A stretch of 12,262 bases of DNA, taken from CAYVQE01 sp964633205 (lineage in GTDB: Bacteria; Myxococcota; B64-G9). Shown here in pieces: positions 5,656 through 12,111 of the stretch (positions within the stretch are counted from its first letter, which is position 1; each line of letters begins with the position of its first letter). The stretch covers positions 1 through 12,262 of the forward strand of contig CAZWFN010000172.1 in assembly GCA_964633205.1 (NCBI GenBank), given 5' to 3'. Position numbers and translations under genes: made by a program. The notes beneath the pieces were generated by a model. It was not told the DNA's origin, searched no databases, and was given only the letters and a program-made list of their open reading frames with translations.

Positions 5656-7320
5656 ATGTACCCCGAGAGCATGCAGGAGTCGATCCGCCTGGTCGAGGCC
5701 AGCCGCGCCGCGCGCGTGGAGCGGGCCAAGACCGGCCAGCCGCTGGTCGAGCCCATGAGCGACGAGCAGCGCCAGGACGTGCTGCGTCGGTTTCATCCGG
5801 ACTTCCAGGAAGACGCCCGCCGGCCGGTGGGCTGGGGCCCCAACCGGGGCGAGAGCCTGACCACCGAGGTGGCCGAGGTGCTCGAGACCTACGCCCGCAT
5901 CGACCCGGCCCAGTTCGACCTGGCGCAGCCGGACCGCGAGACCGACGTGCTGATCATCGGCGCCGGCTCGGCCGGCTTCGCCGCCGCCCTGCTGGCCCAG
6001 GAGGCCGGGGTGCACGTGACCCTGGCGACCAAGCTGCGCATGGGCGACGCCAACTCCATGATGGCCCAGGGTGGGATACAGGCCGCGGTGCGCGAGGACG
6101 ACTCGCCGTCCACCCACTACCTGGACGTGATCGGCGGCGGCCACTTCGACAACAAGCCCGAGCTGGTCGAGACCCTGGTGCGCGAGGCGCCGGGCGCCAT
6201 CGCCTGGCTGCGCGGGCTGGGCGTGATGTTCGACCAGGATGAGGAAGGCCAGCTGCGCACCAAGCCCGGCGGCGGCACCTCGCGGCCGCGCATGCTGTCG
6301 GCCCGCGACTACACCGGCGCGGCCATCTGCCGCACCCTGCGCGACGAGGTGCAGAACCGGCCGGACATCGAGCCGCTGGAGCACGTGGCCGCGGTGGAGC
6401 TGCTGCGCGACGACAGCGGCGCGGTGGCCGGGGCGGTGTTCTACCACCTGCTGACCCGGCAGTACTTCACCGTGCGGGCCAAGTCCACCGTGCTGGCCAC
6501 CGGCGGCTTCGGCCGGCTGCACATCAAGCAGTACGAGACCACCAACCACTACGGCGCCACCGGCGACGGGCTGGTGCTGGCCTACCGCGCCGGGGCGCGG
6601 CTGGCCTTCATGGATTCGGTGCAGTACCACCCCACCGGGGCGGTGTTCCCGCCCCAGATCCTGGGCTTTCTGTGCACCGAGAAGCTGCGCGGCATGGGCG
6701 GTCAGCCGGTCAACCACGACGGCGAGCTGTTCGTCTACCCGCTGGAGCCGCGCGACGTGGAGTCGGCGGCTTTTATCCGCGAGGCCACCGAGCGCGGCCA
6801 GGGCGTGGCCACGCCGCTGGGCCAGGTGGGCGTGTGGCTGGACACCCCGGTGATCGAGGCGCTCAACGGCGTGGGGGCCATCGAGAAGAACCTGCCGGCC
6901 ATGCTGCGCCAGTTCCGGCGCTTCGACGTGGACATCCGCAAGGAGCCGATCCTGGTCTACCCGACGCTGCACTACCAGAACGGCGGCGTGGAGATCGACG
7001 CCGACACCGCCACCAGCGTGCCCGGGCTGTTCGCCGCCGGCGAGGTGGCCGGCGGCATCCACGGCCGCAACCGGCTGATGGGCAACAGCCAGCTCGACAT
7101 CATCGTCTTCGGCCGCCGCGCCGGCCGGGCGGCCGCCGCCCGCGCCCGCCAGACCGAGGTGGGGGCGCTGAACCTGGATCACATCGCCGCCACCAACGAG
7201 GCGGTGGGCGAGCTGGGCATCGATCCCGAGCGCGTCGCCCCGGTGGTGCTGCCCGACTACATCCCCGAGCACGTCAAGAAGCGCCAGCTCGATACCCACT
7301 ACCGCGGCAACCTGATGTAG
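5656..7320 (+). CDS. fumarate reductase/succinate dehydrogenase-type flavoprotein subunit
   Basis: A 554-residue FAD protein of the FrdA/SdhA/NadB family. The Rossmann motif is G102-A-G104-S-A-G107. Catalytic-site features of the family are present: H325-P-T-G, the proton-shuttle Arg in TEKLRG (R345), H439 in HYQNGG and R473 in GRNRLMGNSQLD. They support reversible fumarate/succinate chemistry. At the position of the His that binds FAD covalently in SdhA/FrdA (four residues before AQGG) there is N133, as in aspartate oxidases, so FAD is probably non-covalent. About 95 residues precede the FAD motif, far more than usual, and only about 75 follow the NRL/GNS block, so the long C-terminal helical domain of SdhA is mostly missing. 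The start is ATG 5656, with GGAGG at 5643-5647. It is the last gene of the operon. Aspartate oxidase is an alternative reading, but the three iron-sulfur partners argue against it. Confidence 0.88.
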   Translation: MYPESMQESIRLVEASRAARVERAKTGQPLVEPMSDEQRQDVLRRFHPDFQEDARRPVGWGPNRGESLTTEVAEVLETYARIDPAQFDLAQPDRETDVLIIGAGSAGFAAALLAQEAGVHVTLATKLRMGDANSMMAQGGIQAAVREDDSPSTHYLDVIGGGHFDNKPELVETLVREAPGAIAWLRGLGVMFDQDEEGQLRTKPGGGTSRPRMLSARDYTGAAICRTLRDEVQNRPDIEPLEHVAAVELLRDDSGAVAGAVFYHLLTRQYFTVRAKSTVLATGGFGRLHIKQYETTNHYGATGDGLVLAYRAGARLAFMDSVQYHPTGAVFPPQILGFLCTEKLRGMGGQPVNHDGELFVYPLEPRDVESAAFIREATERGQGVATPLGQVGVWLDTPVIEALNGVGAIEKNLPAMLRQFRRFDVDIRKEPILVYPTLHYQNGGVEIDADTATSVPGLFAAGEVAGGIHGRNRLMGNSQLDIIVFGRRAGRAAAARARQTEVGALNLDHIAATNEAVGELGIDPERVAPVVLPDYIPEHVKKRQLDTHYRGNLM

Positions 7321-7331
7321 GGTGAGGGGAG

Positions 7332-7347
7332 ACCTCGCGGCCGAGGT
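7332..7347 (+). terminator. hairpin just after the flavoprotein gene, possible weak terminator
   Basis: ACCTCG (7332-7337) and CGAGGT (7342-7347) form a 6-bp stem with a CGGC loop, starting 12 bases after the stop codon. No T tract follows, so efficient intrinsic termination is doubtful; it may serve as a 3'-end stabiliser. Confidence 0.3.
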
Positions 7348-7360
7348 GGGAAATCAGTTC

Positions 7361-7396
7361 GATCGTGTAGGGAATTCCAGATCGTACAGGGAATTC
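7361..7396. repeat. tandem 17-bp direct repeat
   Basis: GATCGTGTAGGGAATTC (7361-7377) recurs as GATCGTACAGGGAATTC (7380-7396): 15 of 17 bases identical, with a 19-bp period. It lies in the 157-bp gap between the flavoprotein gene and the convergent membrane-protein gene. The function is unknown. Confidence 0.6.
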
Positions 7397-7438
7397 TTCG
7401 GTTCGCATTTCGTGGCGGGATTGTGGTCTGCAGTCGCG

Positions 7439-7475
7439 GGCGGGTCTACCCGCCGAAGCCGAAGGCGAAGGCGGG
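7439..7475. repeat. two overlapping, mutually exclusive hairpins
   Basis: GGCGGGT (7439-7445) can pair with ACCCGCC (7448-7454). The same CCCGCC (7449-7454) can pair instead with GGCGGG (7470-7475), with an inner GCC/GGC stem within the loop. The segment begins three bases beyond the stop codon of the minus-strand membrane-protein gene, so in that direction the second hairpin could act as a terminator, although no U tract follows. Confidence 0.45.
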
Positions 7476-7477
7476 GA

Positions 7478-8038
7478 TTAGAACTTCAGCGCCAGGCCGT
7501 TGAGCCCCGGGTGGAGGGTGGTGGGGCCGAGGTCGAAGCTGAGGCCGCGCTCGGCGCGCCACTTGTCGATGAAGTCCTCGGGCCCGGGCGAGGTGGTGGC
7601 CACCACGATGCCGGTCAACAGGGTGGCGCCGATGGCCACCATGCTCACCGCGAAGACCTCCATCTGCGGATGCTCGCTGACGCCCCAGCCCTTGGCCATG
7701 TAGATGGTGGCCAGGATGCCGCCGCCCAGCACGCCCACGCCCAGACACGACCAGCCGGCGGTGGAGTGGTTCTTGCGGGCGCGCGCCAGCTGCTTCCACT
7801 CGCGGATGCCCACCTGGTACTCGACCGCGTCGGCGTACTCGGCCGGATCCAGCCCGGCGTCGACCCACTCCGACTTCTCCGGGGGCTTGTACTGCGAGCC
7901 GGGCTCGAAGGTCTCGACCTGCTGCTCGTCCGCCGATCCAGCCGCCGCGGGTTGGGCCAGGGCGGCGCCGTGGAACATCAGGGCTGCGGACAGCAAGCCC
8001 GACATGAGCATGCATGGATTCTTCCAGGCCGCGCGCAT
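7478..8038 (-). CDS. small exported membrane protein, unknown function
   Basis: A 186-residue protein. Residues 1-28 form a signal peptide (hydrophobic core LLSAALMF, cleavage after AALA before Q29). A polar region rich in Glu, Pro and Tyr (about 35-90) includes a charged stretch, REWKQLARARK. Two hydrophobic segments, about 93-115 and 126-149, are probable membrane spans separated by a short polar loop; a soluble tail follows (about 150-186). I recognise no enzyme motif or named domain. The start at 8038 has GAGG at 8049-8046, seven bases upstream; Met10 and Met12 are possible but would cut the basic N-terminus of the signal peptide. It is divergent from the phosphodiesterase gene, sharing a 226-bp region, and convergent with the fumarate reductase operon. 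Gene reality is supported by the signal peptide, the ribosome site and the codon bias. Confidence 0.7.
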   Translation of the reverse strand: MRAAWKNPCMLMSGLLSAALMFHGAALAQPAAAGSADEQQVETFEPGSQYKPPEKSEWVDAGLDPAEYADAVEYQVGIREWKQLARARKNHSTAGWSCLGVGVLGGGILATIYMAKGWGVSEHPQMEVFAVSMVAIGATLLTGIVVATTSPGPEDFIDKWRAERGLSFDLGPTTLHPGLNGLALKF

Positions 8039-8156
8039 GACAGCACCTCGCTTCTATGGCGTTCGACTTCGGTCCAATTTACTACCGCAAAAGCGCGCCG
8101 AGGGCAAATCTTCGACCCCCTTGGTGCACACTGGCGGCCGCTGGCCCGATCGGCTC

Positions 8157-8214
8157 GTACCATTCCTTCGCAGAAACTGCTTCGATAGCGTATACAGCTC
8201 TGGTGGAATGGTAC
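8157..8214. repeat. 10-bp perfect inverted repeat flanking a candidate promoter
   Basis: GTACCATTCC (8157-8166) and GGAATGGTAC (8205-8214) are exact reverse complements 38 bp apart. Inside are a small hairpin (GCAG-AAA-CTGC, 8170-8180) and the -10-like TATACA (8191-8196). It may be a paired operator or a structured element. Confidence 0.6.
8167..8196 (+). promoter_or_regulatory. weak candidate promoter for the phosphodiesterase gene
   Basis: TTCGCA (8167-8172), an 18-bp spacer and TATACA (8191-8196); each hexamer matches four of six consensus bases. Transcription would begin near 8203, about 60 nt before the ATG. The heptamer TATACAG recurs in the candidate promoter at 12043. Confidence 0.3.
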
Positions 8215-8251
8215 TGCTCTTGGCCTTGTTTGCGGCGATCGCAATCGCACG

Positions 8252-8261
8252 GGAGGTGATC
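8252..8261 (+). promoter_or_regulatory. full-length Shine-Dalgarno deciding the phosphodiesterase start
   Basis: GGAGGTGATC is complementary over ten bases to the typical bacterial 16S rRNA 3' end. Eight bases separate GGAGG from ATG 8265. This fixes the start there and not at ATG 8208. Confidence 0.75.
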
Positions 8262-8264
8262 GGG

Positions 8265-9071
8265 ATGTGGGCGCTGGTGCAAGTCTCTTGTCTGGTCTGG
8301 CTGCTGGCCGCGCCGGCCGCTATTCCGACCATCGTGGCCCACCGCGGCGCCTCGCACGACGCGCCGGAGAACACCCTGGCCGCCTTCCGGCTGGGCTTCG
8401 CCCGCGGGGCCGACGCCGCCGAGTGCGACGTGCACCTGACCGCCGACGGCCGCATCGTGGCGCTGCACGACGCCGACACCGCCCGCACCGCCGGGGGCCG
8501 GAAGCGGCGGGTGGCCGAGAGTCCGCTGGCCGCGCTGCGGGCGCTGGACGTGGGCGGCTGGAAGGCCGAGCGCTTCGCCGGCGAGCGTATCCCGCTGTTG
8601 AGCGAGATCCTGGACGCCCTGCCGGCCGGCAAGCGGTTGCTGATCGAGGTCAAGTGCGGGCCCGAGATCCTGGAGCGGCTGCAGCAGGTGCTGGCCGCTT
8701 CGGGCAAGCGCGACCAGGTGGCGATCATGTCGTTTTCGCTGGCCGTGGTCCGCGGCGTCGAGCAGCGCCTGGCCGCGGTGCCGGCCTACTGGCTGCGCGA
8801 CGCCGCCGACGACGGCCGCGGCGGCCAGCGGCCCTTTGCCCTGGAGCTGGTCCAGCGCACCCGCTCTGCCGGGCTGGACGGGCTGGGCCTGCACCACGGC
8901 GGGGTGCGACCGGAGTTGGTCGCGGCCGCCCATCGGGCCGGGCTGCAGGTCTACGCCTGGACGGTCGACGATGCGGCCGAGGCCCGCCGGCTGCAGCGCG
9001 CCGGCGTCGACGGGCTGATCACCAATAGACCCGGCTGGCTGCGCCGCCGGCTCAGCGGCGAGCAAAAATGA
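8265..9071 (+). CDS. glycerophosphodiester phosphodiesterase, probably exported
   Basis: A 268-residue GDPD-family enzyme that hydrolyses glycerophosphodiesters to glycerol-3-phosphate and an alcohol. Catalytic features are complete: H26-R27 in VAHRGAS, E53 and D55 in ECDVHLT, H68 in LHD, E128 and K130 in IEVK, and the C-terminal YAWTVDD and ITNRP signatures. The first roughly 19 residues are hydrophobic (VQVSCLVWLLAAPAA) and look like a short signal peptide or anchor, so the enzyme may work in the periplasm on phospholipid head groups. The start is ATG 8265, preceded by an exceptionally strong Shine-Dalgarno (GGAGGTGATC, 8252-8261). An in-frame ATG at 8208 would add 19 more hydrophobic residues but lies inside the inverted repeat and has no comparable ribosome site. 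The gene ends nine bases before the convergent FadL-like gene. Confidence 0.92.
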   Translation: MWALVQVSCLVWLLAAPAAIPTIVAHRGASHDAPENTLAAFRLGFARGADAAECDVHLTADGRIVALHDADTARTAGGRKRRVAESPLAALRALDVGGWKAERFAGERIPLLSEILDALPAGKRLLIEVKCGPEILERLQQVLAASGKRDQVAIMSFSLAVVRGVEQRLAAVPAYWLRDAADDGRGGQRPFALELVQRTRSAGLDGLGLHHGGVRPELVAAAHRAGLQVYAWTVDDAAEARRLQRAGVDGLITNRPGWLRRRLSGEQK

Positions 9072-9080
9072 GGCGGGAAC

Positions 9081-10508
9081 TCAAAAGCGCGCTTCGAGGT
9101 TGGTGTTGAGCAGTATCACCTCGGAGCGGTAGTCGCCGTTGATGGGCGGCTCGGTCGCGGAGCCGCTGATGGTGCGGTCCAGGTAGTGCACCCAGGTCAC
9201 CCCCAGCCCCAGCCCGATGCGATCGTCGCGATCGAGCTCGGCGTCGAAGATCCACTCCAGCAGCGGGATGAGCTGGATCCAGCTGCCGCCGGCCAGCCCC
9301 AGCTTGGGCCCGTCGTACAGGTCGGGGGTGGTGGTGGCCGCGGGCACGGCCGAGGTGTCGTAGCCGCCGCCGGCGAACAGCATCCACCAGGGTCGCACGT
9401 AGAAGCGGAAGCCGGCCCGCACGTCGACCGCGTTGCGGTAGCGGCGCGGGTCGATGTACTCGTCCATCTGCTCCAGCCCGGCCACCGGGCCCTGCTCGTC
9501 GGCCAGCTCCAGCTCGTGGATGCGGATGTCGCGGAACAGCTCCCAGTGGACGTACTCCAGGTTGAGCCGGAAGACCAGCCGGTCGGTGATGTCCCAGTGC
9601 ACCCCGAAGCGCAGCGCCGGCGGCAGGTCCATGTGCAGCTCGGCCCGGCTCTTGACCAGGCTGCCGCTGTCCAGCGCGCCGGCCACCAGCTCGGGCAAGT
9701 ACAGCCGCATGGTGCCCGGCAGCACCAGCTTGGAGCCCGAGGTCCAGCTCAACCCCAGGCGCAGCCAGCTCCAGGGCTGGGCGTAGATGCCGAAGCCGAA
9801 GGCGAAGCTGTCGCCGGCGAAGTCCAGCTCGGTGGTGCCGGAGTAGGCCATCTGCTCGGGACCGGCCAGCTCGAAGCCCAGCAGCTCGTTGATGTCCGAG
9901 GACAGATCCTTGATGCGCGCCAGGTCGACCTCGGCCCGCACCCAGGAGACGTTCAGCCCCAGCCACAGCCAGTCGACGCCCAGCCCGTGGAAGGGACAGA
10001 GCGCCAGGCTGGGCGTGGTGTAGAAGATCTCGATGCCGCCGGTCAGGGTGTGGAAGGCCTGGGGCGGGATGGGCCGGCGCTCGGCCTCGGGCCGGGCCCG
10101 CTCGGCCTCCAGGTCGTAGGCCGGCCAGTCGGAGCGGTGGCCGAAGGGCACGTACATGGCGATGCCCACCGTCAGCCAGGGCAGCCGCGGCTTGACGGTG
10201 AAGCCGACCATGGGCAGCACGGCGAAGGTGCGCATCCGACCCGGGCTGTCGGGCCGGCCGTCGGCGGCCACGGCCTCCCAGGAGCGGGTGTAGTCCAGGC
10301 TGCGCCAGGCCAGGTTGAAGTCCAGCATCAGGCTGGCGCCGTCGACCGGGCCGATGGCGGCCGGGTTCCAGAACACCGCCGCCGCGTTGGGCTCGGTGGG
10401 CCCGGCCAGATCGCCGCCCATCTTGGAGATCATGAAGCCGCTGGCCCGCGCCGGCCCGCCGGCGGCCAGCAGACCCAGGGCCAACAGCGAACAGAGCGGA
10501 CGGCGCAT
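9081..10508 (-). CDS. FadL/OmpP1/TodX-type outer-membrane transporter
   Basis: A 475-residue outer-membrane protein of the long-chain fatty acid / hydrophobic-compound transporter family. Residues 1-22 are a signal peptide ending ARA. The mature N-terminus SGFMISKMGG and the motif NAAAVFWNPAAI (41-52) match the N-terminal hatch region of FadL proteins. The remainder is a long run of amphipathic strands (for example FAFGFGIY and LRFGVHWDI), and the protein ends in Phe (LNTNLEARF), the usual signal for barrel assembly by BamA. The substrate cannot be told; the family takes up fatty acids and aromatic hydrocarbons. The start at 10508 has GAGGAG at 10519-10514, five bases upstream. Only 34 bp separate it from the end of the upstream ATPase gene on the same strand, with no good promoter between, so read-through from there or a promoter inside the ATPase gene is likely. 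It converges with the phosphodiesterase gene. Confidence 0.9.
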   Translation of the reverse strand: MRRPLCSLLALGLLAAGGPARASGFMISKMGGDLAGPTEPNAAAVFWNPAAIGPVDGASLMLDFNLAWRSLDYTRSWEAVAADGRPDSPGRMRTFAVLPMVGFTVKPRLPWLTVGIAMYVPFGHRSDWPAYDLEAERARPEAERRPIPPQAFHTLTGGIEIFYTTPSLALCPFHGLGVDWLWLGLNVSWVRAEVDLARIKDLSSDINELLGFELAGPEQMAYSGTTELDFAGDSFAFGFGIYAQPWSWLRLGLSWTSGSKLVLPGTMRLYLPELVAGALDSGSLVKSRAELHMDLPPALRFGVHWDITDRLVFRLNLEYVHWELFRDIRIHELELADEQGPVAGLEQMDEYIDPRRYRNAVDVRAGFRFYVRPWWMLFAGGGYDTSAVPAATTTPDLYDGPKLGLAGGSWIQLIPLLEWIFDAELDRDDRIGLGLGVTWVHYLDRTISGSATEPPINGDYRSEVILLNTNLEARF

Positions 10509-10542
10509 GGCGGCTCCTCGGCGACCGGGGTGGAGGGTTCCG

Positions 10543-11928
10543 TCAATTGTAGCCGCCGGCGTCGAGCTTCAGCAAGGCCAAGGGCAGTGGCTCACTGGGC
10601 ACGCCGCCGGATACGCCCGGCTGTCTCGCCCGGTTCCATATCCGACCGTTCGGGTACTTGGCGATTTGTTTGAGGTCCTTGGGACGCATTTGACCCGTCC
10701 ACTTGACCTCGATCGGCCAGAATCGGCCGCGGTGCAGATAGGCGATGTCCACCTCGCCGGCGGCTCTGATGTAAAAGGTCGGAAAGTGACGGCGCACATG
10801 GCAGGCCGCGCTGGCCTCGACCAGGCGGGCGCTGCGATCGGGATCTTCGATGCAGGGCTCGGCTTGCTCGGCCTGCGGATCGGCTGCCGGCCACAGCCAG
10901 CTCTGGACCGCGTGGTGGATGAAGGGGTCGGCGAACATCACCTTGCGCGGCTTTTTCGGCGCCGGCGCCAGTCGATCCTCGATCAGGGCCGGTTGGACGA
11001 AGAGCACGTCCAGGTCGGACAGCAATGCGACGTAGTCGCTCACGGTGGCCGGGTGATCGATGGACAGATCCTGGGCCAGGTTGTTCCAGCTGATCGGGCT
11101 GCCCAGCCGGTGCCCGATGGCGGTCAAGATTTCGCGCAGGTAGGTCTCGCTCTTGCGCCGCTTGAGCACATCGCCGCGGATCCAATCGCTGTAGACCGCG
11201 AAGGTGGCGGGCGGGATGTGTCCGTTGCGGGCGACATCGTTGATGGCCGTGAGAAAGCCGCCGTGGAGCAGGTAGCGCTCGAATGCAGCGAAGACGGCCT
11301 CGATCGAGGCCGCGGCCGGCTCGAAGTCGGGTTCGGCCAGGGCCTCTTGCTCGGCGGTCGACAGCACCCCTGCCAGGCGGACGAACTCGGCGAAGGACAG
11401 TGGGTACAGTTGGAAATCGACCTGGTCCGCGGTCCCCCGGCGGCCCGGAAAGCCCATCCGGGCCTCCTTGATGACGGCCAGATCCGAGCCGCTGAGAACA
11501 ACCACCGCCCCGTCGAGCAGTCCGCTGTCGGCCAGGAATTTGATCCCGTGCTCCCAGCGACGAATGTAGGTCACCTCATCGATCAGCAGGTAGCGAGTGC
11601 CGGTCGGCATTCGCTCGAGGTGGTCGCCCAGGCGCCGAACCAGGGCGTGCTGATCGTCGATCAGCTCGCCGGTGAAAAAGGCGATGCGCTCGGGCGTGGT
11701 GCCCGAACGCAGCAGGTCGGCCATCCATTGCTTGAGCAGGGTGGTCTTGCCGATCTGGCGGCCGCCGCCGATGGTGTAGATGCCGGGCCGCTGGCGCGGC
11801 AAGCGCCGCAGAAGAGCGGACCGGTGGACCAGGGGTTGCTTCTCCAGCCGTCGCAGGTGGGGGTCCAGCGAGCTGAAGGCGGCCGCATCGTCGAGGTGGG
11901 CATTGTGTATCCGGAAGGGATCATCCAT
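10543..11928 (-). CDS. AAA ATPase with C-terminal DUF4143 domain
   Basis: A 461-residue protein of the widespread AAA_14/DUF4143 family, whose cellular role is unsettled. Walker A is G55-x4-G60-K61-T62 and Walker B is LLID117-E118; LSGSD near residue 150 fits the sensor 1 position. The middle (about 170-330) is helical. The C-terminus holds the DUF4143 nuclease-like core: E392-V-D394, then about a dozen residues, then IE407-V-K409, resembling a PD-(D/E)xK fold. Both halves look intact. The start at 11928 gives MDDPF; the only ribosome-site resemblance is GGA about six bases upstream, unlike the strong sites of its neighbours. Its promoter is AT-rich and near consensus. These signs, and the patchy, strain-variable occurrence of this family, suggest a horizontally acquired gene. 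It lies upstream of the FadL-like gene and may drive it. Confidence 0.88.
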   Translation of the reverse strand: MDDPFRIHNAHLDDAAAFSSLDPHLRRLEKQPLVHRSALLRRLPRQRPGIYTIGGGRQIGKTTLLKQWMADLLRSGTTPERIAFFTGELIDDQHALVRRLGDHLERMPTGTRYLLIDEVTYIRRWEHGIKFLADSGLLDGAVVVLSGSDLAVIKEARMGFPGRRGTADQVDFQLYPLSFAEFVRLAGVLSTAEQEALAEPDFEPAAASIEAVFAAFERYLLHGGFLTAINDVARNGHIPPATFAVYSDWIRGDVLKRRKSETYLREILTAIGHRLGSPISWNNLAQDLSIDHPATVSDYVALLSDLDVLFVQPALIEDRLAPAPKKPRKVMFADPFIHHAVQSWLWPAADPQAEQAEPCIEDPDRSARLVEASAACHVRRHFPTFYIRAAGEVDIAYLHRGRFWPIEVKWTGQMRPKDLKQIAKYPNGRIWNRARQPGVSGGVPSEPLPLALLKLDAGGYN

Positions 11929-11961
11929 TGGAATTCCATTGACTAAATTTATTCAATGCTC

Positions 11962-11989
11962 ATTATACAAAATTGGATGAGATGGTCAA
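11962..11989 (-). promoter_or_regulatory. near-consensus sigma70 promoter of the ATPase gene
   Basis: On the minus strand, TTGACC (11989-11984, five of six), a 16-bp spacer and a perfect TATAAT (11967-11962). Transcription would begin near 11955, giving a leader of only about 27 nt that is AT-rich and has no proper Shine-Dalgarno. It is the best promoter in the window. Confidence 0.75.
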
Positions 11990-12019
11990 CTCGCCGGCTG
12001 GTAGGGGAAATTTGTACGC

Positions 12020-12048
12020 TGGACCTTGGCCGGCTTTCGCGGTATACA
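12020..12048 (+). promoter_or_regulatory. candidate promoter for the exported protein at the window edge
   Basis: TGGACC (12020-12025), a 17-bp spacer and TATACA (12043-12048); each hexamer matches four of six consensus bases. The predicted start near 12055 leaves a leader of about 57 nt. Confidence 0.4.
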
Positions 12049-12080
12049 GGCGCGACGGGCTCGATGGACCCGATGGAGCG

Positions 12081-12097
12081 GAGCGGCCCGGCCGCTC
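12081..12097. repeat. 17-bp palindrome before the Shine-Dalgarno
   Basis: GAGCGGCC (12081-12088) and GGCCGCTC (12090-12097) are perfect inverted copies around a single C. They lie between the candidate promoter and AGGAGGAG (12101-12108). This could be an operator for a dimeric repressor or, in RNA, a 6-7 bp stem just ahead of the ribosome site. Confidence 0.5.
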
Positions 12098-12111
12098 GCA
12101 AGGAGGAGACA

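Noticed and set aside
5596..7299. 567-codon open frame on the minus strand
   Set aside because: Shadow of the flavoprotein gene, whose FAD and active-site residues are unmistakable on the plus strand.
7452..7470. 19-bp word GCCGAAGCCGAAGGCGAAG that also occurs at 9789-9807
   Set aside because: It is a simple GAAG/GGC-type repeat. At 9789 it is just FadL coding sequence (FAFGFG on the minus strand), so a shared function is not supported.
8208..8264. Upstream in-frame ATG for the phosphodiesterase
   Set aside because: It lies within the inverted repeat and lacks a comparable ribosome site; ATG 8265 has a ten-base Shine-Dalgarno at proper spacing.
9042..9060. Hairpin CGCCGC/GCGGCG at the phosphodiesterase end as a terminator
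   Set aside because: Only six GC pairs, inside coding sequence, followed by A residues and not T on the plus strand; on the minus strand the T run comes before the stem.
9186..10673. 495-codon plus-strand frame across the FadL-like gene
   Set aside because: Gln/Gly/Val/His-rich antisense shadow; the minus strand shows signal peptide, FadL motif and terminal Phe.
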